The notes beneath the pieces are model-generated. The model worked only from the letters and a program-made list of their open reading frames with translations. It made no database searches and was not told the DNA's origin. A program made the translations under genes and the position numbers. Below, one piece after another: positions 1-6,671 of a DNA stretch of 9,143 nucleotides; the stretch's first letter is position 1, and each line of letters begins with the position of its first letter. Source of the DNA: Evtepia sp. (GTDB taxonomy: Bacteria > Bacillota > Clostridia > Oscillospirales > Oscillospiraceae); contig JAHHRP010000073.1 in assembly GCA_020025735.1 (NCBI GenBank), positions 1-9,143 of the forward strand. The letters run 5' to 3'.

Positions 1-51
1 CACCACCACGCCGCTGGTCACCGGCTCACCACAAATCCTACAGATTGCCAT
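1..51 (-). CDS. Small CxxC protein, N-terminal fragment (runs off left edge)
   Basis: An ATG at 51 opens a frame that stays open to base 1, giving 17 residues that begin MAICRICGEP. The C4-x2-C7 pair near the N terminus looks like the first half of a zinc knuckle or zinc ribbon, common in small phage proteins and in phage HNH-type nucleases. A GGAAGG ribosome binding site lies about 10 bases upstream. The start codon overlaps the end of the preceding gene, whose stop is at 40..38, matching the coupling seen elsewhere in this operon. Too little is visible to name a function; the second metal-binding pair would lie outside the window. Confidence 0.6.
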   Translation of the reverse strand, partial: MAICRICGEPVTSGVVV

Positions 52-394
52 TGTTCATCATCCTTCCATCTAATGCAACGCTCAGAGCGTCTGCCGCTTC
101 CAGGGTGCGCTCCTTCCGATACCGGCACTGCGCAGCTTCTACGGCTTTTATTGTTGCCACATGGTGGGCGGTAAGCTTATCGTCAAATGCCAGCTTTGCC
201 TTCATCGCTTCATATTCCTTCCGGAGCTTGTTTTTTTCGAAGTGAGCCATGCTGACTGTCAGCCGACCAGCATGAAAGGCCCAATAGATATTTCTAAGCC
301 CCATGTACGCCATCTGATCTGCAAGCGGCAAATTTTCCGGAAGTGGTTCACCACAACAGGCGGCGCTTTCCCAGGGGAATTGATACAGCTCCAT
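38..394 (-). CDS. Hypothetical phage protein, 118 aa
   Basis: I do not recognise a family. The 118 residues begin MELYQFPWES and contain a Cys-Cys pair near residues 13-14. They are followed by a mostly helical, charged stretch (KNKLRKEYEAMKAKL and then a second helix rich in K, E, A and R) that could form a short coiled coil. No signal peptide, membrane segment or catalytic motif is visible. I chose the ATG at 394 over the in-frame GTG at 397 because the GGAAGGGGG ribosome binding site sits 6 bases before the ATG and only 3 before the GTG. The RusA stop codon (400..398) ends just before the GTG, so the two genes are tightly coupled. The position between rusA and a CxxC protein suggests a late-early accessory gene, but this is only context. 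Confidence 0.75.
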   Translation of the reverse strand: MELYQFPWESAACCGEPLPENLPLADQMAYMGLRNIYWAFHAGRLTVSMAHFEKNKLRKEYEAMKAKLAFDDKLTAHHVATIKAVEAAQCRYRKERTLEAADALSVALDGRMMNNGNL

Positions 395-397
395 CAC

Positions 398-805
398 TTA
401 CCCCCTTCCACCAGACAGCTGCTCAATATGGATAAAAATCCCGGGAATCTCTGCCCAGAACTTCTCTACGATTTCACTGGCTACTAAGGCATCATCCTGC
501 CAAAAGCCAGCGGCTGTCATGCAGTCCTTTAACAGCTTCTCCAGGTTGTCAGTGTCTGGCTTTGTGATCCGGTATTCACCGTCGGCGTGGCTTCCGCGGG
601 GAAAGCACCACTTGACCACTAACCTAACCCCAGTGCAAATCGGTGCAGTGGGCCGATGCTGGGTCAGGTAGTCGGTCAGTTTTGTCCGGGCCGCCTTCAG
701 CTCGGCTGGTTCGTAGACGTACGGCTTACCCGCCTTGGTGATACCAATCTGCTTTTCCTGGTGGGTAACCGTCGGTGGCACCATCGGCAAGAAAAATTGG
801 ATCAT
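398..805 (-). CDS. rusA: RusA family Holliday junction resolvase (crossover junction endodeoxyribonuclease)
   Basis: This 135-residue protein is the length expected for RusA, a metal-dependent homodimeric nuclease that cuts Holliday junctions symmetrically and resolves recombination intermediates. The family signature is clear: KPDTDNLEKLLKD at residues 82-94, followed by FWQDDALV at 101-108. The catalytic acidic residues are most likely D84, D86 and one of D104/D105, matching the three-aspartate active site known for the family. The N terminus (FFLPMVPPTVTHQ) matches the usual opening beta-strand with a conserved proline-rich turn. The ATG at 805 has AAAGGAG 8 bases upstream. Unlike the genes before it, it does not overlap the preceding gene; a 316-base structured non-coding block separates it from the primase-helicase. 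Phage RusA is typically found with recombinase and ssDNA-binding genes, as here. Confidence 0.93.
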   Translation of the reverse strand: MIQFFLPMVPPTVTHQEKQIGITKAGKPYVYEPAELKAARTKLTDYLTQHRPTAPICTGVRLVVKWCFPRGSHADGEYRITKPDTDNLEKLLKDCMTAAGFWQDDALVASEIVEKFWAEIPGIFIHIEQLSGGRG

Positions 806-837
806 GCTTCTTGCTCCTTTCTATCTGTTTTGCATTT

Positions 838-903
838 GTCAACGGACGAGGGGAAGAAGGACGGCGGGCGTAAGCTGTCGCCCGCCTTCTTTCCCCCGTT
901 GAC
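838..903. repeat. Nested long inverted repeat / hairpin upstream of rusA
   Basis: The core is a perfect 8-bp GC stem, GGCGGGCG (863-870) with CGCCCGCC (879-886), and an 8-base loop. It is extended by GAA/TTC and GGGGAA/TTCCCC pairs with small bulges, and closed by outer arms GTCAACGG (838-845) and CCGTTGAC (896-903). Reading on the minus strand no U-tract follows the stem, so it is not a standard intrinsic terminator for the operon. On the plus strand a pyrimidine run follows the core, giving at best a weak terminator. It may act as an RNA leader structure for rusA, an mRNA-stabilising stem, or a cruciform-prone element in an origin. Confidence 0.7.
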
Positions 904-924
904 CGTGAGGGAAACAGGAACTGT

Positions 925-943
925 TATATTACGTAGTAATATA
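925..943. promoter_or_regulatory. Perfect palindrome, operator-like
   Basis: TATATTAC (925-932) and GTAATATA (936-943) are exact inverted copies separated by GTA. The A/T-rich 19-base dyad has the size of a site for a dimeric helix-turn-helix protein. It sits about 120 bases upstream of the rusA start and just beyond the 14-base repeat array. No protein in this window is known to bind it. Confidence 0.5.
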
Positions 944-958
944 GGTTTTTCTTTCACT

Positions 959-1098
959 GGGAAAATCTCGGTCTTTTCCCGACTTTTTCCCTGTTAGGGA
1001 AAATCTCGGTCTTTCCCGACTTTTTCCCTCAGAGGGAAAATTAAAAAACACCGACTTTTTCCCTGCGGAGGGAAAGGAAAATTACCGACTTTTTCCCT
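959..1098. repeat. Iteron-like array: four 14-base direct repeats with inverted partners
   Basis: CCGACTTTTTCCCT occurs exactly at 979-992, 1016-1029, 1051-1064 and 1085-1098, with start-to-start steps of 37, 35 and 34 bases. Each copy is preceded by an inverted partner. For the two left units this is nearly full length: GGGAAAATCTCGG (959-971) and AGGGAAAATCTCGG (996-1009) pair with their repeat except for two adjacent mismatches, around loops of 7 and 6 bases. For the two right units only AGGGAAA(A) remains (1033-1040 and 1069-1075). The array begins 23 bases after the stop codon of the primase-helicase. Iteron-type origin or multi-site operator are the leading readings. The repeats are too short, and the intervening bases too alike, for a CRISPR array. 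Confidence 0.85.
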
Positions 1099-1121
1099 CG
1101 CCAGCTTCCTATATTTTCACG

Positions 1122-3326
1122 CTATTTTCGGCCCACGTTGCCCTCATCAATCCAGAAACCACCATGCTCTTTCAGCCGGTTCCGGACCGTTTTTTCGGTA
1201 ACCCCCATATACTCAGCCAGCCCCTCCAGAGTGACCTTCCCGTTAAAACCGCACGCCTCAAAGGCTGTTTCGATGGACACCTTGCGATCCTCTTTTCGCT
1301 CCTTAGAGGTCTTTTTTTGCTGGAAGTTTTTCCTCCAAGTCTGCTTCCAGCTGTCCGCCTCCTCTGGGTTGATATCGGCCAATACACCGGTAGCATCCAC
1401 AAAGTGGGCTGGGTAATTGAACCACACATTCACGGGCGGAAATTTTGGGAATTCTCGGAGGGTGCCTTCGATGCGCCAGGCGCTCCGGGCCTCTACGGCC
1501 GTCTGGATCTTGCTGGGCAGAGTCTGGTCGAAGCCGGGCACCAGCCTGGTACATGCCTCAACGGCCGCTCTCTGGCTGCACAGGTCGTCCTGGGATACTT
1601 CGGCCAGCTTGCCAGACCGCTGCAATACCCTGGCGCAGGCGCCGCACACAGCGTTATTGATCTCCTGCTTGCGGAGATCCTCAGAGACATCCAGTTCGAT
1701 CATGTCCAGCATTGCGTCGGGATCTCTGGCGAAGACACCGGATCCAGAAGCACGGTCCATAGAGCGCTTGCCGCCCTGGGCGCCTTTGGAATGGTGATGG
1801 CAGTAGATGACGGCACATTTCAGTTCTGTACAAACCTTGTCAAACTGGTTACAGAAGGCTGCCATTTGGTCTGCGCTGTTCTCGTCACCGGTGATGACCT
1901 TGTAGATGGGGTCGATAACGATGGCCATGTAATCTTTTTTCGCCGCCCGCCTAATCAGTTTGGGGGCAAGCTGGTCCATGGGGACAGATCGGCCACGCAA
2001 GTTCCAAATATCCAAGTTGCTGGCGTTGGTTGGCTGCAAGCCCATCGCCGCATAAACATCCTTGAAGCGGTGCAAACAGGAGGCCCGGTCCAGCTCAAGG
2101 TTGACATACATCACACGACCTTGGGCGCAGCCGAAGCCAAGCCATGAGCGTCCCTCAGCAATCGCGATACACAACTCAATAAGGGCGAAGGACTTACCGG
2201 CCTTGGACGGCCCGGCCAGTAGCATTTTGTGACCCTGCCGGAGGACACCGTCAATTAGAGTCGGGGCCAGCTCCGGGGTGTTATCCCACACATCGGCCAT
2301 ACACTCGGGGTCGGGCAAATCGTCGTTGATGCTCTCGATCCACTCTTTCCACTCACCCCAAGAGGCTTTGCCGATGTTGGTATCAATGAGGAATTGCTTA
2401 CCGCCCTTCCGTTCGATGCCAGGCATCCTGGACAGCCGGCTGGGGTTTCGGTTCTGCCGGTCGATTTCCAGACCGTTTTTCTTGCAGACCTCATACAGGT
2501 AGTCGACCCGCTTGCGGTACTCCTCGTAGGTCCCAGCGTCAATACGCACGATTGCATGCAGGCTCTTACCTCCGCTGTGCGTAAGGGTGGCGATGGGCAA
2601 CTCAAGTTCCCGCAGCAGGGCATTCTGCTCTTCTATTGACATGGTGTCTGATTCGACCAGAGCGTACCGATATTCCGTAACATTCTCGTTTTTGCACCCA
2701 CGGCCGTCCAGCGGGTTGAAGCGGATCCAGGCGCCGGCATCCTTGTTGTAGTCGCCAATGACGCTGCCTATGTCGCCGCCACACTTGCTCAGGGCCTGGA
2801 TCAGAGCACCGGCGGTCCGGTCCCAGTTACCCTTAGATGGCAGGTACCGTCCTTCTTTTTCATAGGACTCCGTAACATAGCCTACGGCCTCGTCGGCGTC
2901 AAATAGGGTCTCCAGGTATTTGATCAGCTGCTTGGCGGGATCCCAGTCGGAGGGGGCTGCCACCTCCTTCCCCTCCAGCCAGGCATGATCCACAACCACC
3001 AGGTCGTCCTTCCCTCCGCCGATCGTGTCGCCCCAGGCCAGCTCGTGCCCGCCGAAAGCCGCCGGGCGGAAGCCGCTATCCATGGCCATTTTGACGATCG
3101 TGCCAGCGGTAATGGGCGTCCCGCACCCTCCGTGGAAGGACCTCCACTTTTTGGCGCAGTCACCTACATGATACCGCCCACGATCACGCTGAGACCAGTC
3201 GTCCCAAACCTCGACAGGATACCCTGCGTCATGCAGGCCCATACCGATGGAGATCCACCCTTGATAATCCAGAGTGCCGGGGTCAATATACTCAAGTGCC
3301 TGCTTTAAGTCGATATCATGTTCCAT
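1122..3326 (-). CDS. Phage primase-helicase: PriCT-2-like, AEP-like primase, RepA-like AAA ATPase, C-terminal HTH
   Basis: The 734 residues appear to carry a complete initiation enzyme. Residues 8-85 resemble the PriCT-2 domain (IDPGTLDYQGWISIGMGLHD, then CAKKWRSF). Residues about 200-315 resemble a compact archaeo-eukaryotic-type primase: a motif-I-like ESD (E225, D227), SGGKSLH with H257, D289, then the NPSRLSRMPG signature (294-303) typical of phage primase-helicases. Residues 355-545 are a RecA-fold ATPase of the RepA/AAA_25 type, with Walker A GPSKAGKS (372-379), Walker B AIVIDP (468-473, D472) and a CHHHSKG segment (509-515). The C terminus (698-722, TLEGLAEYMGVTEKTVRNRL) is a helix-turn-helix likely to bind DNA. 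Expected role: priming and unwinding phage DNA at the origin. The AAGGAG site lies inside the last codons of the upstream helicase, 3 bases separate the two genes, and possible target repeats follow immediately downstream. Confidence 0.88.
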   Translation of the reverse strand: MEHDIDLKQALEYIDPGTLDYQGWISIGMGLHDAGYPVEVWDDWSQRDRGRYHVGDCAKKWRSFHGGCGTPITAGTIVKMAMDSGFRPAAFGGHELAWGDTIGGGKDDLVVVDHAWLEGKEVAAPSDWDPAKQLIKYLETLFDADEAVGYVTESYEKEGRYLPSKGNWDRTAGALIQALSKCGGDIGSVIGDYNKDAGAWIRFNPLDGRGCKNENVTEYRYALVESDTMSIEEQNALLRELELPIATLTHSGGKSLHAIVRIDAGTYEEYRKRVDYLYEVCKKNGLEIDRQNRNPSRLSRMPGIERKGGKQFLIDTNIGKASWGEWKEWIESINDDLPDPECMADVWDNTPELAPTLIDGVLRQGHKMLLAGPSKAGKSFALIELCIAIAEGRSWLGFGCAQGRVMYVNLELDRASCLHRFKDVYAAMGLQPTNASNLDIWNLRGRSVPMDQLAPKLIRRAAKKDYMAIVIDPIYKVITGDENSADQMAAFCNQFDKVCTELKCAVIYCHHHSKGAQGGKRSMDRASGSGVFARDPDAMLDMIELDVSEDLRKQEINNAVCGACARVLQRSGKLAEVSQDDLCSQRAAVEACTRLVPGFDQTLPSKIQTAVEARSAWRIEGTLREFPKFPPVNVWFNYPAHFVDATGVLADINPEEADSWKQTWRKNFQQKKTSKERKEDRKVSIETAFEACGFNGKVTLEGLAEYMGVTEKTVRNRLKEHGGFWIDEGNVGRK

Positions 3327-3329
3327 TGG

Positions 3330-4925
3330 TTATTCTCCTTGATAAGTTGCTGGGTCAATACCACGAGGGATCCTCCAACCGTTAGCAGCAATTCGGTCAA
3401 TTAGTCCCTTGGCGTGTTCAAACCGCCAGGTGCCAACATGCTTGAACCCCTTTCCCTCCAGGAAGCGGATCTGCTTTGGGGTGGTTAGACCGTTGTCACG
3501 GCGGGCGGCCAGACGATTCAGCAACATATTGGCCTTGCCTGCATTCTCAATCTGGTCGGGCATGATACCCAGCTTTTCCAGAGTGGCTTTTTGCTTATCG
3601 CTTGGTGGGCCCATCTCCCAGCCGAAAGACGGGACATAGCTCGACAGATCTTCGGCCTGAATGGACATTTCGAACTGCAGTGGATCTACCAGCCGCTGCT
3701 TTCTGCGCCGCATCTCATGGAGCTGCTTGGCTAGGGCCTCCTCACGCTCCGCCACCACCTCATCGCTGGCCTTCTGCTGGGCCTCCTCTAAGTCCACCGG
3801 ACAGCCGGCCGGGTCTGCGCTGGCCTCCTCGATATTCTTGGTCATTTTATTGGCCACTTCGTCGTTTTCACAGATAAGGTTGGCGGGGTGGCAGAGCTCG
3901 TGGCGCTCTGTATGCCATAAAAAGTCCAACAGGAGAAGGTGGTCTTTGCCAGGGCACAAGCGGGTGCCACGGCCAACCATCTGGCTGTATAGGCTCCTGA
4001 CCTTAGTGGGGCGGAGCACCACGATGCAGTCCACAGATGGACAGTCCCAGCCCTCGGTCAGCAGCATGGAATTGCAGAGGACATTGTATTTGCCTTTGTC
4101 GAAGTCATTCAAGATTTCGGCTCGGTCGTCGCTACTGCCGTTTACCTCTGCGGCTCGGAATCCATGCTGGTTGAGGATGTCACGGAACTTCTGGGATGTC
4201 TTGACCAAGGGCAGAAATACCACTGTCTTCCTGTCCTTGCAGTACTCCCACATCTCGGCGGCGATCTGCTCCAGGTACGGGTCCAGAGCTGTGCCTAGCT
4301 GGCCGGCAGCGAAGTCACCACCCTGAATCGCCACCCCACTCAAATCTAACTTTAATGGGATGGTCAGCGCCTTGATGGGTGTCAGGTAGCCGTCTCGGAT
4401 GGCCTGGGGTAGCTTATACTCATAGGCCAAAGACTCGAAGTATTGGCCCAGGTTACGCATATCACCACGGTCAGGCGTTGCTGTGACTCCCAATACCTTA
4501 GCGTGCTCGAAGTAATTGAGGACTCTGAGGTAGCCATCGGATAAGACGTGGTGGGCCTCATCCACCACGATCGTGCCGAAGTAATCAGGGGGGAACTGGT
4601 GCAGGCGTTTATCCCTCATGAGGGTCTGCACAGAGCCGACGGTGACTCTGAACCAGGAACCCAGACAGCTAGACTCCGCTTTTTCAAGTGCACTGCCCAG
4701 GCCCGTGGATTTCTGCAGCTTATCGGCCGCCTGCATCAGCAACTCCCCTCGATGGGCGAGGACCAGAACTCTGTCTCCAGCTTTTACCTGGTCCTCGATC
4801 ACCTTGGAAAACACGATGGTTTTGCCGCATCCAGTTGGCAGGACCAGCAGAGTGCGGAGCACTCCCTTGTCCCACTCCCCTAGGATCGCCGCCTCAGCGC
4901 CCTTTTGATAGGGGCGAAGCTCCAT
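3330..4925 (-). CDS. SF2 DEAD/DEAH-box DNA helicase
   Basis: A 531-residue superfamily 2 helicase of the type often found in phage replication modules. Motif Q/I region: LRPYQ (3-7) and PTGCGKT (30-36). Motif Ia: LAHRGEL (56-62). Motif II: DEAH (122-125). Motif III: TAT (148-150). The second RecA domain has TEGWDCP (290-296) and motif VI QMVGRGTR (315-322). These give an ATP-dependent translocase on DNA, likely acting with the neighbouring ssDNA-binding protein and primase. After a charged helical linker (about 375-415) the C terminus carries two tandem 40-residue repeats (about 441-480 and 481-520) with K-Q, L-E, G and A-A anchor residues in register; they may be a DNA-binding add-on. The start at 4925 overlaps the upstream stop by one base (TGATG), and no strong ribosome binding site is visible, so translation is probably coupled. 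Confidence 0.93.
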   Translation of the reverse strand: MELRPYQKGAEAAILGEWDKGVLRTLLVLPTGCGKTIVFSKVIEDQVKAGDRVLVLAHRGELLMQAADKLQKSTGLGSALEKAESSCLGSWFRVTVGSVQTLMRDKRLHQFPPDYFGTIVVDEAHHVLSDGYLRVLNYFEHAKVLGVTATPDRGDMRNLGQYFESLAYEYKLPQAIRDGYLTPIKALTIPLKLDLSGVAIQGGDFAAGQLGTALDPYLEQIAAEMWEYCKDRKTVVFLPLVKTSQKFRDILNQHGFRAAEVNGSSDDRAEILNDFDKGKYNVLCNSMLLTEGWDCPSVDCIVVLRPTKVRSLYSQMVGRGTRLCPGKDHLLLLDFLWHTERHELCHPANLICENDEVANKMTKNIEEASADPAGCPVDLEEAQQKASDEVVAEREEALAKQLHEMRRRKQRLVDPLQFEMSIQAEDLSSYVPSFGWEMGPPSDKQKATLEKLGIMPDQIENAGKANMLLNRLAARRDNGLTTPKQIRFLEGKGFKHVGTWRFEHAKGLIDRIAANGWRIPRGIDPATYQGE

Positions 4926-5539
4926 CAGAACTGACCGGGATGATACCCGCCGTTATAGCCGGGCATTGCAGTCTGCTGCTGAGGCTGGGCGGCAGGTCCG
5001 GCAGAGGGGGCATATGTACCGGGAGCTCCGGGGGTTGCAGCATAGCCGTAGCCGACAGCCGGGGCGGCAGGCAAAGGCTGAGCATTGGGAATGGACTTAT
5101 CTTCAGGGTCCAGGTACCGCTTGATCTCGTTGATGGACTTCTCCTCGCCGTCAGAGGTGTACCGGCGGACACCAACCTTGGCATAGCCACGGGCCCCCTG
5201 GACACGGCCCCAGTCCATCTGGACACGCTGGCCGTGCTTGCGCTGACCGATGGCTGTGAAAAACTCGCACAGGAAACCCTCACAGCTGGAGTGCAGGTAC
5301 AGCTTATCCTTCACAGGTACCTCGAAGCCGTCTGGCCCCATGATGGAAATGGTCAGAACTGCCATGTTACAGGGAGGCAGCTTGGCATTGGGTGTGGGAT
5401 TGTAGCGGCTACGCTCGAAGCCGGTCACCGTGAAGGGATAGATGCCGGCGGGCAAGGTGACAAATGCAGGGGAATCGTTCTCGATGATGTCATCCCAACC
5501 GAGCTCACGGCCCTGGGTGGAAGTCGTATAGTCGTTCAT
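4925..5539 (-). CDS. DUF669-like phage single-stranded DNA-binding protein
   Basis: The 204 residues have a folded N-terminal part (about 1-148) and a low-complexity tail. GWDDI near residue 14, LPAGIYPFTVTGFERSRY (29-46), a beta-rich middle, and CEGFLCEFFTAIGQ (86-99) match what I know of DUF669-type proteins, which sit beside Sak4 and helicase genes in Firmicute phages and are thought to bind ssDNA. GRVQGARGYAKVGVRRY (111-127) resembles the conserved strand pair near the end of the fold. The tail (about 150-204) is rich in Pro, Ala, Gly, Gln and Tyr and ends YHPGQF. That layout resembles an SSB with a disordered tail, but without the acidic tip of bacterial SSB. AAAGGAG lies 6 bases upstream of the ATG at 5539. 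The family assignment is from remembered patterns. Confidence 0.82.
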   Translation of the reverse strand: MNDYTTSTQGRELGWDDIIENDSPAFVTLPAGIYPFTVTGFERSRYNPTPNAKLPPCNMAVLTISIMGPDGFEVPVKDKLYLHSSCEGFLCEFFTAIGQRKHGQRVQMDWGRVQGARGYAKVGVRRYTSDGEEKSINEIKRYLDPEDKSIPNAQPLPAAPAVGYGYAATPGAPGTYAPSAGPAAQPQQQTAMPGYNGGYHPGQF

Positions 5540-5555
5540 TTTTATCTCCTTTCAA

Positions 5556-6671
5556 TTAAAACGGCAAAGGCCGGTTTTCCAGAATCATGGATTTGACCTG
5601 TGCCCAAGCGCCAATCAGGCAGCCAGTCACAAAGTCCTCGGGATAATCAGCCAGAGGCACATTCTGGGGCATGTAGCCTTTGGCCACGCATGCGGCCTCG
5701 ATCTCCTCAGCAGTGACATTATCGGCCTGCATAATGTCATACAGCGGTGCAAGATATTCGGGTACACCTGTAGTAGGCTCCTGGATGGTCTCAGGCTGGT
5801 TCAAAGTGCTAACCAGCGCAGAGGCGGACTGAACTGCATGGGGCGCAACAGGTTCTACCACGGGAGGCGGCGTCATCTGTACGAGGGCCGGAGAACTTAC
5901 CGGGGCTGGTGCGGGGGTGTTGGGAGGTGTTTGGGTAACGGGGTGGCCCATGTCCAGAAAACAGTGGGCCACCTGGGTGAACTCGAAAGGCAGCTTATCC
6001 GGCAGGCCGAAACGGTTCTTTGCATCCCAGCATGGATGGTGGGATGTGTACATGATCCGCTTACCACCGTAGGCCTTGACCTTCTTCTCTTCGTTTTTCT
6101 GGACAAAGGTCTCATAGTTAGCAAACAGAACCATGTCGGCCCATTCCTTCAGCATGGCACAGATGTTGCACTTCTGGGAGTTGATCAGCTTCAGCTCCCA
6201 GCGATCATATGCACCATTTTCGTCCGGTTGCTCAAACTTACGCATAGCTGCATGTGCGGTGATAACGATGTGGATACCACGATCCGCCACCTCGTCCAGG
6301 GCGTTGAGCAGGCGGCCGAAGTCCTCGTACACATAGGTGTACCCCTTGCCATAGCCAAAGCCCTCCAGACTGCTCTGGTTGTACCGCTGACACACAGCTG
6401 TGCGGATCATCTTCTCGGCCCAGTCTGCGGTATCCAGGACAAGAGTCCTGCAGCAATCGGGATGGTCACGCACATCATTGATCTCCGCAATAATCATGGC
6501 AGCGCTGGTGGGTGCTGGCAGACGGCTGACATCCATACGGACCGTGCTGCCCTCAGTGTCGATGAACAGTGGGGCGGGTGCCTGCGATGCAAAAGTACTC
6601 TTGCCGATACCCTCGGGCCCATACAGCACGCATTTGGTCGGCTTGTGGATCACTCCGCTGATGATTTCCAT
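5556..6671 (-). CDS. Sak4-like RecA-fold ATPase (phage nucleotide-binding / recombination protein)
   Basis: Residues 10-245 form a single RecA-like ATPase domain of the AAA_24/Sak4 kind: Walker A GPEGIGKS (18-25), FIDTEGS (36-42), Walker B TLVLDT (76-81, D80), a FGYGKGYTYVYEDF segment (105-118) and VITAH (136-140). Phage Sak4 proteins bind ssDNA and promote strand annealing or pairing, usually with a cognate SSB, and here the SSB-like gene is next in line. A Pro/Ala/Val-rich linker (about 245-300) leads to a small helical C-terminal domain (about 305-371) ending RPLPF. I chose the ATG at 6671, giving 371 residues, over an in-frame ATG 21 bases upstream because the GAAAGGAG site lies between the two. 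The start overlaps the upstream stop by one base (TAATG). Confidence 0.88.
   Translation of the reverse strand: MEIISGVIHKPTKCVLYGPEGIGKSTFASQAPAPLFIDTEGSTVRMDVSRLPAPTSAAMIIAEINDVRDHPDCCRTLVLDTADWAEKMIRTAVCQRYNQSSLEGFGYGKGYTYVYEDFGRLLNALDEVADRGIHIVITAHAAMRKFEQPDENGAYDRWELKLINSQKCNICAMLKEWADMVLFANYETFVQKNEEKKVKAYGGKRIMYTSHHPCWDAKNRFGLPDKLPFEFTQVAHCFLDMGHPVTQTPPNTPAPAPVSSPALVQMTPPPVVEPVAPHAVQSASALVSTLNQPETIQEPTTGVPEYLAPLYDIMQADNVTAEEIEAACVAKGYMPQNVPLADYPEDFVTGCLIGAWAQVKSMILENRPLPF

Larger units (their letters stand above)
806..1121. other. Structured non-coding block, candidate replication origin
   Basis: This 316-base stretch between the primase-helicase stop and the RusA start holds no convincing coding frame on either strand. 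In transcription order it contains four copies of a 14-base direct repeat with inverted partners (about 1098 to 959), a perfect 8+8 palindrome (943..925), a 66-base nested inverted repeat (903..838) and the RusA ribosome binding site. The A/T tracts contrast with the GC-richer genes around it. Repeated initiator sites next to a replication-protein gene are a known arrangement for phage and plasmid origins. That this is an origin is inference; a regulatory leader of rusA is the main alternative. I see no sigma-70 promoter of good quality here on the minus strand. Confidence 0.55.

Noticed and set aside
814..842. TTGACA on the minus strand at 842..837 as a rusA promoter
   Set aside because: No acceptable -10 box lies 16 to 18 bases downstream; the expected position is occupied by the ribosome binding site. 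The hexamer also forms part of the outer arm of the hairpin.
959..1098. Repeat array considered as a CRISPR
   Set aside because: The repeats are only 14 bases, intervening segments are about 20 bases and resemble one another, and no cas gene is present.
1164..2147. Long plus-strand open frame of 327 codons
   Set aside because: It lies wholly opposite the primase-helicase gene, has no ribosome binding site, and its translation shows no recognisable domain. The minus-strand frame carries clear motifs.
4688..5596. Long plus-strand open frame of 302 codons
   Set aside because: It spans the junction of the helicase and SSB-like genes on the opposite strand, with no initiation signal and no domain; it is a shadow of GC-biased coding.
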